Assembly (NCBI GenBank): GCA_040880465.1
Contig: JBBDIK010000005.1
Location: 62,001 to 126,000 of the forward strand
Direction: 5' to 3'
Length of the DNA: 64,000 bases
Source: JBBDIK01 sp040880465
GTDB taxonomy: Bacteria > Actinomycetota > UBA4738 > JBBDHU01
This document shows, piece after piece, positions 1 through 7,623 of the stretch; positions within the stretch are counted from its first letter, which is position 1; the number at the start of each line of letters is the position of its first letter. The notes beneath the pieces were generated by a model. It did not search any database. It was not told where the DNA came from and saw only the letters and a program-made list of their open reading frames with translations. A program made the translations under genes and the position numbers.

Positions 1-123
1 CTTGCGGTACGGGAGCGCCTCAAGGACCGCGGGGAACGGGCCGTCCCCGTCGGGGAGGTACAGCTTGGCGGAGAGGCGGATGCCGTCGGAGACGGGGATG
101 AAGACCAGCTGTTCGGTGGGCAC
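1..123 (-). CDS. CocE/NonD family (X-Pro dipeptidyl-peptidase-like) hydrolase, N-terminal fragment
   Basis: Only the first 41 codons are inside the window; the gene runs off the left edge. The start is a GTG at 123. The peptide has the usual opening of the S15/CocE alpha/beta-hydrolase family: a short lead, then VSDGIRLSAKLYLPDG, then FPAVLEALPYRK, which in the family leads into the oxyanion and nucleophile region. Members hydrolyse acyl or peptidyl esters and amides. The substrate cannot be told from this fragment. It lies downstream of the GcvT-like gene on the same strand with a hairpin between them, so it is probably a separate transcription unit. Confidence 0.7.
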   Translation of the reverse strand, partial: MPTEQLVFIPVSDGIRLSAKLYLPDGDGPFPAVLEALPYRK

Positions 124-170
124 GGCGCAGGAATCCTAATCGCCCGCCGCCGGTGGCTGCCATCGCCGGT

Positions 171-185
171 CTGACCGATGGTCAG
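171..185. terminator. hairpin between GcvT-like gene and CocE-like gene
   Basis: CTGACC (171-176) and GGTCAG (180-185) form a perfect six-pair stem with a three-base loop, and flanking CCGG blocks can lengthen it. It lies about 45 bases past the GcvT-like stop on the minus strand. No clear T-run follows, so it is a possible rather than certain intrinsic terminator. Confidence 0.4.
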
Positions 186-230
186 CGCCGGGTGGGGGAA
201 GCCGGATGGACGGGTCGGGTCGGCCCGTGC

Positions 231-1421
231 CTAGGAACGCTTGCGGGGCAGGTCAAGGAACGGCAGCGGGACCACCTCGGCGCTCACCTTCCCGCGCTGC
301 CCCTCGACCGTCCACTCGATCTGCATCGTCGAGCCGACCCGCTCGTGCTCCTTGTCGACCGTGGCAAGCGCGACCATCTTCTTGGCGGTCGGCGACCAGG
401 TCGTCGACGTCGCGTACCCGATCTGACGGCCACCCTTGTACAGCGGGATCTGATCGCGGACGACCATCGGCGAAACTTCGGGCGCCAGTCCGTGTTCGGC
501 GAACGCCGCCTCGATGCCGAGCCAGTCGATCTGGATGCCGACCAGTCGCCGCGCCGGTCCGCCGGCCGCTTGTTCGGTTCGGAGCGCGGCTTTGCCGACG
601 AAGTCATCCTTCGTGAAGTCGACGAAGGAGCCCAGCCCGATCTCGAACGGGGAGTACTCCTGTTCCGCGTTGTGCGCGTGCGCGGCGCTGGTGTACTCGA
701 CCTCGATCAGGATCAGTCCGGCTTCGACGCGGGTGACGTCGAGTGCGCGGATGCCGACCGGCCGGATCGCGTAGTCGATCCCCGTCTCGAAGAGCGCATC
801 CCACACGGCCAGGGCGCCATCGGCGGGGATCCACAGTTCGTAGCCGAGGTCGCCGGTGTAGCCGGTCCGCGTGACGTCGAGGTCAACGCCGGCGATGGTG
901 GCCGGCCGCTGACCGAAGTACGTGACGTCGCTCCAGTCCTGGCCGGTGACGGTCTCGAGTAGGTCACGGGACTTGGGTCCTTGGAGGGCAAGCGCCCCAA
1001 CGCTCTCGGAGACGTCCTCGATCGTGAAGTCCAGGCCGGCGCCGCAGAGCGTGAACCACCGGTAGCAGGGGTCGGCCGAGGTGACGCGGAAGGTGTTCTC
1101 GCCGATCCGCGCGATCGTTCCGTCATCCATCACCTTGCCGCGTTCGTTGCACCACGGCGAGTAGTAGACGCGTCCGACGGCCAGGCGGGTCACGTCGCGG
1201 GTCAGGACCCGGTTCAGGAGAGCCTCGGCGTCGGGGCCCGAGACGATGTACTTGAACAAGGGACTCGCGTCGATGACGCCGACCGCTTCGCGGAGCGCGT
1301 TGTACTCGATGTCGTGGAAGTCGGCGTAGACGGCGGCGGAGAAGTAGCCGGCCCACTCGCCCCAGGCCAACTTCGAGTTCAGCTCGCTCTCTCGCGGAAA
1401 GAACGCGGTTCCGACGCTCAT
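231..1421 (-). CDS. GcvT-like folate-dependent aminomethyltransferase/demethylase
   Basis: A 396-residue protein of the GcvT/DmdA/dimethylglycine-dehydrogenase C-domain family. These enzymes move a C1 unit from an N- or S-methyl donor, or an aminomethyl-lipoyl group, to tetrahydrofolate. The family blocks are present: the early GVIDASPLFKYIVSGPDA strand, the central ALQGPKSRDLL segment, the RTGYTGDLGYELW block and the C-terminal barrel with GYATSTTWSP. An in-frame codon further upstream is open, but the ATG at 1421 has GGAGG six bases before it and gives the normal N-terminus. It is divergent from an FAD-oxidoreductase/glutamate-synthase-like operon, and a true gcvT sits in the gcv operon at 20.9-22.0 kb. 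This copy is therefore more likely a demethylase partner for an oxidoreductase (sarcosine, dimethylglycine or similar) than the glycine-cleavage T protein. The substrate is inferred. Confidence 0.8.
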   Translation of the reverse strand: MSVGTAFFPRESELNSKLAWGEWAGYFSAAVYADFHDIEYNALREAVGVIDASPLFKYIVSGPDAEALLNRVLTRDVTRLAVGRVYYSPWCNERGKVMDDGTIARIGENTFRVTSADPCYRWFTLCGAGLDFTIEDVSESVGALALQGPKSRDLLETVTGQDWSDVTYFGQRPATIAGVDLDVTRTGYTGDLGYELWIPADGALAVWDALFETGIDYAIRPVGIRALDVTRVEAGLILIEVEYTSAAHAHNAEQEYSPFEIGLGSFVDFTKDDFVGKAALRTEQAAGGPARRLVGIQIDWLGIEAAFAEHGLAPEVSPMVVRDQIPLYKGGRQIGYATSTTWSPTAKKMVALATVDKEHERVGSTMQIEWTVEGQRGKVSAEVVPLPFLDLPRKRS

Positions 1422-1471
1422 TTCGCCTCCTTCATCCGGTTTCCGGTGGGGTAGAGTATGCGATATTCGGC

Positions 1472-1486
1472 GGATGGCTGCCATCC
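1472..1486. promoter_or_regulatory. palindrome in divergent promoter region (candidate operator)
   Basis: GGATGGC-T-GCCATCC is a perfect 7-1-7 palindrome between the GcvT-like gene and the FAD-oxidoreductase operon. A second stem, ATCCCC/GGGGAT (1483-1488 and 1498-1503), overlaps it. No -35/-10 pair could be placed with confidence on either strand. The site is a candidate for coordinate control of the two transcription units; the regulator is unknown. Confidence 0.4.
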
Positions 1487-1637
1487 CCGAAGAAAGTGGG
1501 GATTGACTTTAGGTCAGTCGGGGGATGGTCACCCACCGTTCGGCCCGTCTACCATGGCCGACGTCCCGGACTCGGGTCATGGTGAGCAGGCGGAACTGAC
1601 CGGCGGTCACGGTTCAGACGGTGAAAGGGGAACCACG

Positions 1638-3266
1638 GTGGCGCAGCGATACGACGCGGTGATCATCGGAGGAGGTCACAACGGCCTCATCTCGGCGGCC
1701 TATCTGGCTCGGGCCGGACGCAAGGTCCTGGTCCTCGAGAAGCGACACCTCCTCGGCGGCGCGGCCGTGACCGAGGAGATCGTTCCCGGCTACCGCTTCA
1801 GCGTCTTCTCCTACGTCGTCTCGCTGTTGCGTCCTGAAGTGATCCGCGACCTGGAGCTGCCGAAGCACGGCCTCGAGATCCTGCCGCTCGACGGAACCAT
1901 CACCCCGCTCGAGAACGACTCCGTCTGGCGGGTCAACGATCACGGCAAGACGGTGCGCGAACTCCGTCGCTGGTCGCTGAACGACGCCGAGGCCTACGAG
2001 GAGTACGGTCAGCTCATGGCCGAGATGGCCCGGTTCATCAAGCCGATCCTCTCGGCGGTCCCGATCGATCAGGGCAAGATGGGTCCGTTCGACCTGGCGA
2101 GTCAATGGAAGGACTTCCTGGCGCTCGGCGGTCTGCTGAAGGACTTCCAAGCGTTGCCGCGCAAGCTTCAGTCCACGTTCGTCCAGCTCATGACGATGAG
2201 CGCGGTCGACTTCCTGGATCAGTGGTTCGAGACCGACCCCTTGAAGGCGACCATGTCGGCCTCCGGCATCATCGGGACGTTCCAGGGGCCGCGGTCCCCC
2301 GGGACGGCCTACGTCCTGCTGCACCACTACATGGGAGAGATCGACGGGGCGTTCCGCGCGTGGGGGATCCCCAAGGGCGGGACGGGCGGCATCTCCAACG
2401 CCATCGGCAGCGCTGCGCGTGCGCTCGGCGCCGAGATCCGCACCGAGGCCGCCGTAGCGCGGATCGACGTCAAGGGCGGCCGGGCGACGGGCGTGACGCT
2501 CGAGTCGGGCGAGGAGATCCAGGCGGACGTCGTGATGTCGAGCGTCGACTCGAACCTGACGTACGTGAAGCTGATCGAGCCCGGGAACCTGGACGACTCC
2601 TTCATCGACGAGGTCAAGCGCTACAAGTACCGCGGGTCCTCCGGCAAGGTGAACCTGGCGCTCAGCGGGTTGCCGGAACTCGCCTGCAAACCGGGCCGGG
2701 GCGAGTGGCTCCGGGGAGCCGTCAGCTTCAGTCCCTCGGTCGACTACATGGAACGCGCCTACGATGACGCGAAGTACGGCCGCTACAGCCGGCGTCCCTA
2801 CATCGACGCCATCTTCCCGACCCTCGTCGACCCGTCGATGGCGCCTCCCGGCGGTCACACGATGAGCTGCTTCGTGCAGTACGCGCCCTACCATCTGGCC
2901 GACGGGCAAGAGTGGACCGACGAGAACCGCGAACGCTTCGGTGAGAACGTGATCGACACGTTGGAGGAGCGGTTCCCGGACATCCGGTCCAAGATCGTCG
3001 GCAAGATGTTCATCACGCCGAAAGACATCGAGACGACGACCGGCCTGACGGAAGGGAACATCTTCCAGGGCGAACTCTCCCTGGAACAGCTGTTCTTCAA
3101 CCGGCCGGTTCCCGGGTACGCCCGCTACCAGACACCCATCAAGGACCTCTGGATCTGCGGGTCGGCGACGCATCCCGGTGGCGGCATCATGGGCGCGAAC
3201 GGACGACTCGCGGCGTTGCAGGTACTCAAGTCCCAACGTGGTGGCAAGAAGAGGCAGGTGGCCTAG
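1638..3266 (+). CDS. NAD(P)/FAD-dependent oxidoreductase, PYROXD2/phytoene-dehydrogenase-like (paralogue 1)
   Basis: A 542-residue flavoprotein of the amine-oxidase/CrtI superfamily. The dinucleotide-binding motif VIIGGGHNGL is at residues 8-17, followed by the helix and acidic end of the Rossmann strand (VLVLEKR). The C-terminal FAD-closing block CGSATHPGGGIMGANG is also present. The GTG at 1638 is preferred because it puts the Rossmann strand at the extreme N-terminus, as in the paralogues, and has AAAGGGGA upstream. An ATG at 1553 is open but would add a low-complexity leader. The substrate class is unknown: relatives desaturate carotenoids or are uncharacterised (PYROXD2). The next oxidoreductase starts directly at its stop codon, so the two are translationally coupled and may form a heteromer. 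It heads the run to 10.2 kb. Confidence 0.8.
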   Translation: MAQRYDAVIIGGGHNGLISAAYLARAGRKVLVLEKRHLLGGAAVTEEIVPGYRFSVFSYVVSLLRPEVIRDLELPKHGLEILPLDGTITPLENDSVWRVNDHGKTVRELRRWSLNDAEAYEEYGQLMAEMARFIKPILSAVPIDQGKMGPFDLASQWKDFLALGGLLKDFQALPRKLQSTFVQLMTMSAVDFLDQWFETDPLKATMSASGIIGTFQGPRSPGTAYVLLHHYMGEIDGAFRAWGIPKGGTGGISNAIGSAARALGAEIRTEAAVARIDVKGGRATGVTLESGEEIQADVVMSSVDSNLTYVKLIEPGNLDDSFIDEVKRYKYRGSSGKVNLALSGLPELACKPGRGEWLRGAVSFSPSVDYMERAYDDAKYGRYSRRPYIDAIFPTLVDPSMAPPGGHTMSCFVQYAPYHLADGQEWTDENRERFGENVIDTLEERFPDIRSKIVGKMFITPKDIETTTGLTEGNIFQGELSLEQLFFNRPVPGYARYQTPIKDLWICGSATHPGGGIMGANGRLAALQVLKSQRGGKKRQVA

Positions 3267-4844
3267 ATGGGGACCTACGACGCAGTCATCATCGGCGGCG
3301 GCCACAACGGGCTGGTCACGGCGGCGTACCTCGCGAAGGCGGGACGGAAGGTCCTGGTCCTCGAGAGGCGCGACGAGACCGGCGGCATCCTGGCGAACGT
3401 GCAGCTCGGGGGCGGCGTGCAGGCGCCCGGCATCGTACACACGGTCGGGCGGCTCCGCGACTCGGTCATCAGCGACCTCGGCCTCGCGGCGCACGGACTG
3501 CAACTGATCCGCCCGAAGGTCCGCGTGTACGCCCCGCAGCCCGACGGCAGTGCGCGCACGTTCTGGGGCGATGCCGGCAAGACCGCGGAGGAGCTCAAGC
3601 GGTACTCACCCGAAGACGCGACGTCCTACCCCGCCTACGACCAGAAGGTGAAGACGCTCGCCAGTTTCCTCGCGTACCTGAACGCGACCACGCCGCCCGA
3701 TATCGACAACAAGAGTGCGAAGGACGCGATGCAGCTCTTGAAGGTCGGCAAGGCGTACAAGGGGTTGGGGCCTGAGGCCGCGCGCGAGCTGACGCGCGCC
3801 ATCCCGATGGCCGTGGCCGACTTCGTCAAAGACGAGTTCTCATCCGAGGCGCTCCGGGGTGCGATGGCCACGCGCGGTGTGCTCTACACCGGGATGGGGG
3901 TCTGGTCCGCCGGGACGGCGTTCGTGCTGCTCAACGATTCCGCCGGCAACGACGGCGGAGCGGCTGGGCAGACCGTGTTCGCCAAGGGCGGTCCGAAGTC
4001 GGTGGCCGATGCGCTGACCTCCGCAGCCGCGGCGTTCGGCGCCGAGATCCGCACCGGAGCTGAGGTCATGCAGATCACGACGACCAACGGGAACGCGACC
4101 GGGGTCGTGCTGGCGTCCGGCGATGAGATCGGGGCCCGTGCCGTGGTGACGGCCGCCAGTCCGAAGCACACGCTGCTCGACCTGGTAGACCCGATGGCGA
4201 TCGGGCCGCGCCTGCGTTGGGAGGCTGGCAACATCCGCACCCCGGGCAACACCGCGAAGGTCAACCTGGCGCTCTCCGGGATGCCGGCGTTCGCGGGGAA
4301 CCCGGAGCAGGAACGGCTCGAAGGCCGCATCGTGATCGCCCCGGGGATCGATTACGTGGAGAAGGCCTTCGACTCATGGAAGTACGGGGCGATCGCCGAG
4401 GAACCGCTGATCGAGGCCACGATCCCGACGCTCACCGATCCGTCGTTGGCGCCGGACGGCACCCATGTGATGTCGATGGTGGTCCAGTCGGCGCCGCGGA
4501 ACCTGCGCGACGGCGACTGGGATGCCGAACGCGACCGGCTCGCGGACATCGCCGTCAAGACGATGGAACAGTACGCGCCGGGGCTCGGGGATCTGATCAC
4601 GGCGCGTCAGGTGCTGACGCCGGTCGACCTGGAGCGGGACTACTCGCTGCCGGGCGGGCACATCTACCACGCCGAGCACGGACTCGACTCCTTCTTCCTG
4701 TGGCGTCCGTTGTTCGGCCACGGCCGGTACCGGTTCGGTCTGCCGGGCCTGTACCTCGCGGGGTCGGGCGCGCATCCGGGTGGCGGCATCACCGGTGCTC
4801 CCGGAGCGAACGCCGCCCGCGAGATCCTCTCGGACCTCAAGTAG
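3267..4844 (+). CDS. NAD(P)/FAD-dependent oxidoreductase, PYROXD2/phytoene-dehydrogenase-like (paralogue 2)
   Basis: A 525-residue relative of the preceding gene. Its ATG follows the previous TAG with no gap. The FAD-binding motif VIIGGGHNGL is at residues 6-15 and the C-terminal FAD block SGAHPGGGITGAPGANAA is present. It is the most divergent of the five paralogues in the window: the N-terminal substrate-cap region differs and the HMRP block near the C-terminus of paralogues 3-5 is replaced by LFGHGRYRFGLPG. An adjacent pair of unlike subunits suggests a two-subunit enzyme (inference). Substrate unknown; the setting suggests an amine or N-methyl compound. Confidence 0.8.
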   Translation: MGTYDAVIIGGGHNGLVTAAYLAKAGRKVLVLERRDETGGILANVQLGGGVQAPGIVHTVGRLRDSVISDLGLAAHGLQLIRPKVRVYAPQPDGSARTFWGDAGKTAEELKRYSPEDATSYPAYDQKVKTLASFLAYLNATTPPDIDNKSAKDAMQLLKVGKAYKGLGPEAARELTRAIPMAVADFVKDEFSSEALRGAMATRGVLYTGMGVWSAGTAFVLLNDSAGNDGGAAGQTVFAKGGPKSVADALTSAAAAFGAEIRTGAEVMQITTTNGNATGVVLASGDEIGARAVVTAASPKHTLLDLVDPMAIGPRLRWEAGNIRTPGNTAKVNLALSGMPAFAGNPEQERLEGRIVIAPGIDYVEKAFDSWKYGAIAEEPLIEATIPTLTDPSLAPDGTHVMSMVVQSAPRNLRDGDWDAERDRLADIAVKTMEQYAPGLGDLITARQVLTPVDLERDYSLPGGHIYHAEHGLDSFFLWRPLFGHGRYRFGLPGLYLAGSGAHPGGGITGAPGANAAREILSDLK

Positions 4845-4881
4845 CGCTGCCGTTCCAACTGGTTCCTATCGGGCCGAGGCA

Positions 4882-4929
4882 GCGAGCCTGCGAGGGTGAG
4901 AACATATGGAGCCTTCCCCCGAGGCTCGC
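4882..4929 (+). promoter_or_regulatory. inverted repeat in leader of the glutamate-synthase-like genes
   Basis: GCGAGCCT (4882-4889) and AGGCTCGC (4922-4929) are exact complements separated by 32 bases, in the 101-base gap before the 4946 gene and just ahead of its ribosome site. It could be an RNA hairpin that sets apart translation or mRNA stability of the downstream trio. The loop carries a GAGGGTGA element and an out-of-phase ATG that would give only a 30-codon overlapping frame. Confidence 0.3.
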
Positions 4930-4945
4930 GTCACGCAGGAGCAGG

Positions 4946-6331
4946 ATGACCGAAAGCAGCTATCAGCGATACGAGATCGAGGCCGAATCGGCGCCTGACA
5001 TCGTCAAGGTCCCGCCGCGGTTCCGCGTCAAGACCCGCAAGCACAAGCTCATCGCGCTGGCCCTCAAGGAGCTGGTCGAGTTCAAGGGCAACGCGAAGGT
5101 CGCGATGTCCCGGCCGTGCATGTACGGGGTCTTCGGCCGGGTGGTCGGCGGCCTCGCGCCCATCGAGGAGAAGTGCGTCGGGTGCCTGCGCTGCACGGTC
5201 GAATACCCGGACGTCGTGCAGATCTACCGGAACCCCGATCGCGCACAGCTGGGGGATTCGTACCTGCGTCCGGAGTTCGTCGACACCATCCTGTACGAGG
5301 CCGAGAGCGGACGGGTCCCGGTCAAGGGCCAGGGCTACCGGGGGGCGTTCGGCGGCGAGGGCTTCGACGGCATGTGGCTGGACATGTCCGAGATCGTCCG
5401 GCCGACCCGCGACGGCATCCATGGCCGCGAGTACATCTCGACCGCGGTCGACATCGGCGAGAAACCGATGTTCCTTCGGTTCGACGAGGACGGAGAGGCC
5501 GTCGGTGACGTCCCGAAGACGATGAAGCTGCAGGTGCCGTTCCTGTTCGGCGCCCCGCCCGTCGGGCCGGCGCTCGACCGGCTTGCGGACGTGCTCGTCG
5601 GCGCGGCCGGAGCTGTGCAGACCCTGGCGCTCGTTCCCGTCGAGATCGCCGCTCGCCATCCCGACTCGCACGCGGTCCCGGTCGCCGCGCTGGAAGAGTG
5701 GGACGCGCTGATGGATCTGCCGTGGGCGCCGAAGGCGATCGAGCTTCGCGGGTGGAGCCCCGAACGCTTCGCCAAGGCGTCCGAGCGATTCCCGAACAGC
5801 CAGATCTGGATCCGCATCCCCGCCGACTACGACGTCGTGCCGATCGCGCAGGAGGGCGCGCGGGTCATCCACCTGGCTGCCGACCTGCACGGACGGTCCG
5901 GCGGCGAGTTCATCCTGGACCTCATCATGCGCACGCACCGATCGCTGGTCGATGTCGGTCTACGCGAGCAGGTCACCCTGATCGCCAGTGGCGGGATCGT
6001 GGCCGCCGAGCACGTCCCGAAGGCCATCGTTGCGGGGCTCGACGCCGTGGTCGTCGGTTCCGCGACCTGGGTCGCGCTCCACGGGCGGTTCGAGGGCGAG
6101 GCGCACGATCCGCGAACCGCGCCGGTGACGTTCCCCGAGTTCGACCGGGCATGGGGAGTGAAGCGGCTGACGAACCTGACGGTCGCCTGGCGCGACCAGC
6201 TCCTGGAGGTCATGGGGGCGATGGGCATCCGGGAGGTACGCCGTCTCCGCGGCGAGATCGGGCGCTGCATGTTCCAGACCGACCTGGAAGCTGATGCGTT
6301 CGGTGACATCGAAGGGTTCGTGGCGCGATGA
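4946..6331 (+). CDS. glutamate-synthase-related FMN-barrel-fold protein with ferredoxin-like Cys cluster
   Basis: A 461-residue protein. The ATG at 4946 has AGGAG four bases upstream; an open frame extends back into the previous gene but is not credible. Residues 77-83 are CVGCLRC, a ferredoxin-type CX2CX2C whose expected fourth Cys is Tyr87 (followed by Pro88); Cys58 could supply a fourth ligand. Next comes a block typical of glutamate-synthase FMN domains, SEIVRPTRDGIHGREYIST, and a C-terminal barrel end with TLIASGGIVAAEHVPKAI and DAVVVGSATW. The middle is shorter and more divergent than in GltB, so this looks like a degenerate second copy of the FMN domain fused to an Fe-S motif. It overlaps the next gene by four bases and probably forms a complex with it, perhaps as an electron entry subunit (inference). 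Confidence 0.7.
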   Translation: MTESSYQRYEIEAESAPDIVKVPPRFRVKTRKHKLIALALKELVEFKGNAKVAMSRPCMYGVFGRVVGGLAPIEEKCVGCLRCTVEYPDVVQIYRNPDRAQLGDSYLRPEFVDTILYEAESGRVPVKGQGYRGAFGGEGFDGMWLDMSEIVRPTRDGIHGREYISTAVDIGEKPMFLRFDEDGEAVGDVPKTMKLQVPFLFGAPPVGPALDRLADVLVGAAGAVQTLALVPVEIAARHPDSHAVPVAALEEWDALMDLPWAPKAIELRGWSPERFAKASERFPNSQIWIRIPADYDVVPIAQEGARVIHLAADLHGRSGGEFILDLIMRTHRSLVDVGLREQVTLIASGGIVAAEHVPKAIVAGLDAVVVGSATWVALHGRFEGEAHDPRTAPVTFPEFDRAWGVKRLTNLTVAWRDQLLEVMGAMGIREVRRLRGEIGRCMFQTDLEADAFGDIEGFVAR

Positions 6332-7623
6332 GCCGGACCTATCTCGAGCTCAACGTCAAGAAGCACGAACACGCGCTGCACGACGGGTACCACCGGTGGC
6401 CGGAGATGGGGTTCGAACCGCCGGCGATGGGCGACAAGCGCTGGCCGGCGGACCTGATCCTGTCGGTGTGGACGCAGGCTGAGACCGGTGCACCACCGAC
6501 CGACGGCAGTGAGTACCGCGTCGGCGAGTCCGGCGGCGGGTTCGACCTGCTGGACTTCAAGACGCTCCCGGGCGGCTCGCAGCTCGCGCCCGACGCTCCC
6601 GTCGACCTGTCGATCCCCCTTAACCGCCGCGGGGCGGGCCGCGAGATCGAGATCCCGGTGCCGTGGTACGGCGGCGGCATGTCGTTCGGTTCGATCAGCG
6701 AACGGCTGATGGTGGCGCGCGCCGCCGCCGCGAAGAAGTGGGGAACGTTCACGTCCTCCGGCGAGGGCGGCTACCCGATGGGGCTCTACCCGCTGCGCGA
6801 TTCCGTCATCACGCAGATCGCGACGGGGATGTTCGGCGTTCGTGAGGAGACGATCCAGTGGGCGCCGATGGTCGAGTTCAAGTACGCGCAGGGTGCGAAG
6901 CCGGGACTCGGCGGGCATCTGTTGGGCGACAAGGCGACGGTCGCGGTCGCCGAGATGCGCGAGGCCGTCCCGTGGGTGTCCCTGTTCTCCCCGTTCCCGT
7001 TCCACTCGGTGTACTCGGTTGAGGACCACAAGAAGCACATCGACTGGGCCAAGCAGGTCAACCCCGAGGCGCTGGTCAGCGTGAAGGTTTCGACGCCGAC
7101 CGACGTGGACATGGTGGCGGTCGGCAGCTACTACGCCGGCGCGAACGTGATCCACATCGACGGGGCCTACGGCGGGACCGGCGCCGCGCCGGAGGTCGCG
7201 AAGAAGAACATCGCGATGCCGGTGGAGCTGGCGCTGCCGAAGGTGCACCGGTTCCTGAGCGAGGAGGGGATCCGCGACGAGATCGTCGTGATCGCCTCAG
7301 GCGGCGTACGGACCGCCGACGACATCGCGAAGGCCATCGCGCTGGGCGCGGACGGCTGCGTCCTGGGAACCACGGAGCTGATCGCGCTCGGGTGCACGCG
7401 GTGCTCCAACTGCGAACGCGGCCGCGGGTGTCCGTTCGGTCTGACGACGACGGACCCGGAACTGTCGCTGCTGGTCGAACACGACTGGGCCGTCGAGCGC
7501 CTCGACAACCTCTACACCTCCTTCAAGGGACAGCTCGAGCAGATCCTGCGCGCGCTGGGCCTCGCGTCCATCCGCGAACTCCGCGGACGGACCGACCTGC
7601 TGCGCTACACGAAGGAGGCCTGA
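6328..7623 (+). CDS. glutamate synthase FMN-domain protein (GltB central domain/MgsC-like)
   Basis: A 431-residue protein of the glutamate synthase domain 2 family, the FMN-binding barrel in which ammonia, or an amine, is joined to 2-oxoglutarate and reduced. Visible marks are the loop GGGMSFGSIS, the GEGGYP segment, KPGLGGHLLG, IDGAYGGTGAAP, VIASGGVRTADDIAKAIALGADG, and a Cys cluster C356, C359, C362 and C368 (CTRCSNCERGRGCP) in the place of the glutamate-synthase Fe-S site. It corresponds to one domain of ordinary GltB and to the stand-alone third subunit of N-methylglutamate synthase. It overlaps the preceding gene by four bases and the next by one base, which fits a stoichiometric complex. 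Whether the acceptor is ammonia or methylamine cannot be told from sequence. Confidence 0.85.
   Translation: MSRTYLELNVKKHEHALHDGYHRWPEMGFEPPAMGDKRWPADLILSVWTQAETGAPPTDGSEYRVGESGGGFDLLDFKTLPGGSQLAPDAPVDLSIPLNRRGAGREIEIPVPWYGGGMSFGSISERLMVARAAAAKKWGTFTSSGEGGYPMGLYPLRDSVITQIATGMFGVREETIQWAPMVEFKYAQGAKPGLGGHLLGDKATVAVAEMREAVPWVSLFSPFPFHSVYSVEDHKKHIDWAKQVNPEALVSVKVSTPTDVDMVAVGSYYAGANVIHIDGAYGGTGAAPEVAKKNIAMPVELALPKVHRFLSEEGIRDEIVVIASGGVRTADDIAKAIALGADGCVLGTTELIALGCTRCSNCERGRGCPFGLTTTDPELSLLVEHDWAVERLDNLYTSFKGQLEQILRALGLASIRELRGRTDLLRYTKEA

Noticed and set aside
1614..3503. Long open frame (629 codons) antisense to FAD oxidoreductase 1, with similar ones opposite copies 3, 4 and 5
   Set aside because: They lie opposite genes with clear FAD motifs, have arginine-, valine- and leucine-rich composition typical of high-GC antisense frames, and have no ribosome site or family blocks.
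4217..4945. Extension of the FMN-fold gene upstream into the preceding oxidoreductase
   Set aside because: The extension is out of phase with a well-supported gene; the ATG at 4946 has a good ribosome site and gives a normal protein.
4906..4998. 30-codon frame with GAGGGTGA upstream, overlapping the start of the 4946 gene
   Set aside because: It overlaps a real gene in another phase and has no recognisable features; the ribosome-site match may be chance.
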